A stretch of DNA of 52,134 nucleotides, taken from the NCBI GenBank assembly GCA_023409835.1, contig JAEYQV010000023.1, positions 1-52,134 of the forward strand. Reading direction: 5' to 3'. Numbering within the stretch: position 1 is the first letter of the stretch; each line of letters opens with the position of its first letter. This document shows, one piece after another, positions 51,567-52,134 of the stretch. A program made the position numbers and the translations under genes. The notes under the pieces were generated by a model. The model was not told where the DNA came from. It saw only the letters and a list, made by a program, of their open reading frames with translations, and did not search any database. This stretch comes from Bacillota bacterium. Lineage in GTDB: Bacteria; Bacillota; Clostridia; Lachnospirales; Lachnospiraceae.

Positions 51567-51608
51567 AAAAACCCGTATACCAAGTTTAATCCTAGTATAC
51601 GGGTTTTT
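51567..51608. terminator. bidirectional terminator after mscL
   Basis: AAAAACCCGTATAC (51567-51580) and GTATACGGGTTTTT (51595-51608) form a perfect 14-bp stem with T-tracts on both strands. Confidence 0.9.
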
Positions 51609-51672
51609 ATCAGTTAATCAATGGATAGTATCTTTCTCAAAATGCATTTTCTTATACAATTGCGCTGCTTCC

Positions 51673-52113
51673 TTACTGCTCCGACTTAACCTCTGAGGTG
51701 CAATACGGACATCTGGTCGCATTGATATTGATGTCTGACTGGCAATGAGGGCATAGCTTCGTTGTAGGTGCTGCCGCCTGTTCCGGCTTCTTCAGCTTAT
51801 TGAGCCATTTGACAATGATAAACACAACAAAGGCCAGTATAAGGAAATTGATCAGCCCCGTTATGAATGCACCATACCTTACGATAGCGGCATTCGCCGT
51901 TTCAGCAGCTTCTATCGTATCGTAATGCTTCCCGTCCAAGGTAAAGAACAGCTTACTGAAATCAATTCTCTTGGTGAAAATACTCAACAGCGGCATAATA
52001 ATATCATTCACCAGCGAATTTACAATTCCGTTAAACGCGCCGCCGATAATGATACCGACTGCCAAGTCAATCATATTTCCTTTGAGTGCAAATTTTTTAA
52101 ATTCCTTTAGCAT
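51673..52113 (-). CDS. mscL: large-conductance mechanosensitive channel with C-terminal zinc ribbon
   Basis: A 146-residue membrane protein that opens under membrane tension to release solutes. The N-terminal amphipathic helix and first membrane helix (MLKEFKKFALKGNMIDLAVG then IIIGGAFNGIVNSLVNDIIM) are diagnostic, as is the second helix AFITGLINFLILAFVVFIIV. The C-terminus carries an extra zinc-ribbon-like tail with CPHC and CPYC pairs (about 122-141) after an Ala/Pro linker; plain MscL ends near residue 120-135 without it. GGAGG lies 7 bases before the ATG. The terminator downstream is shared with the GH5 gene side. Confidence 0.95.
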   Translation of the reverse strand: MLKEFKKFALKGNMIDLAVGIIIGGAFNGIVNSLVNDIIMPLLSIFTKRIDFSKLFFTLDGKHYDTIEAAETANAAIVRYGAFITGLINFLILAFVVFIIVKWLNKLKKPEQAAAPTTKLCPHCQSDININATRCPYCTSEVKSEQ

Positions 52114-52134
52114 ATAAAAACCTCCATTTATTAA

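Overview
The window looks like a chromosomal segment of a low-to-medium GC, spore-forming Gram-positive of the Clostridia, most likely Lachnospiraceae-like. This taxonomic call is inference from gene content and style. It carries spo0A, spoIVB and a complete spoIIIAA-AH operon, together with gapA-pgk, yebC, a DUF975 membrane protein and Big_2 surface proteins. Almost every gene is on the minus strand. The exceptions are an unknown gene pair (13804-14800), a small kinase-like gene (21740-22204) and aroE (41180-41941).

The backbone, read in the direction of transcription from high to low coordinates, is yqeG-aroK-aroQ-pepP-efp, then spoIIIAA-AB-AC-AD-AE-AF-AG-AH, an asp23-like gene, nusB, xseA, xseB, ispA, dxs, tlyA, nadK, argR, recN, spoIVB and spo0A. 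This is close to the order known from Bacillus subtilis (aroQ-pepP-efp-spoIIIA-yqhY-nusB-xseAB-ispA-dxs-yqxC-ahrC-recN-spoIVB-spo0A). Two stretches interrupt it. One lies between efp and spoIIIAA (about 41.0-46.5 kb) and holds aroE, a two-gene ATPase/TOPRIM module that looks like anti-phage defence, an EamA transporter and an unknown Cys-rich protein. The other lies between recN and argR (about 6.9-26.6 kb) and holds surface proteins, a cadmium/zinc-type efflux operon with its ArsR-family repressor, MATE and MFS transporters, an acyltransferase/VanW operon, an unknown two-gene plus-strand pair, a minimal kinase-like protein, a beta-helix surface protein and yebC. At the left edge are gapA and the start of pgk. 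At the right edge are a GH5 glycosidase and mscL.

Regulation is readable in several places. There is a LexA/SOS box on the recN promoter, a 0A-box upstream of spo0A, a dyad operator over the cadC-type promoter, and a structured leader RNA in front of gapA. Many genes end in clear intrinsic terminators.

The best candidates for undescribed biology are the AAA-ATPase/TOPRIM pair with its flanking inverted repeat (41.95-44.0 kb) and the unknown pair at 13.8-14.8 kb. Other notable signals are a family of small folded intergenic repeats (6.85 and 16.3 kb), a foldback element next to nusB (34.1-34.27 kb), 12-base tandem repeats (16.5 and 33.7 kb), and a duplicated spoIIIAD tail whose differences are almost all synonymous, which suggests homologous replacement.
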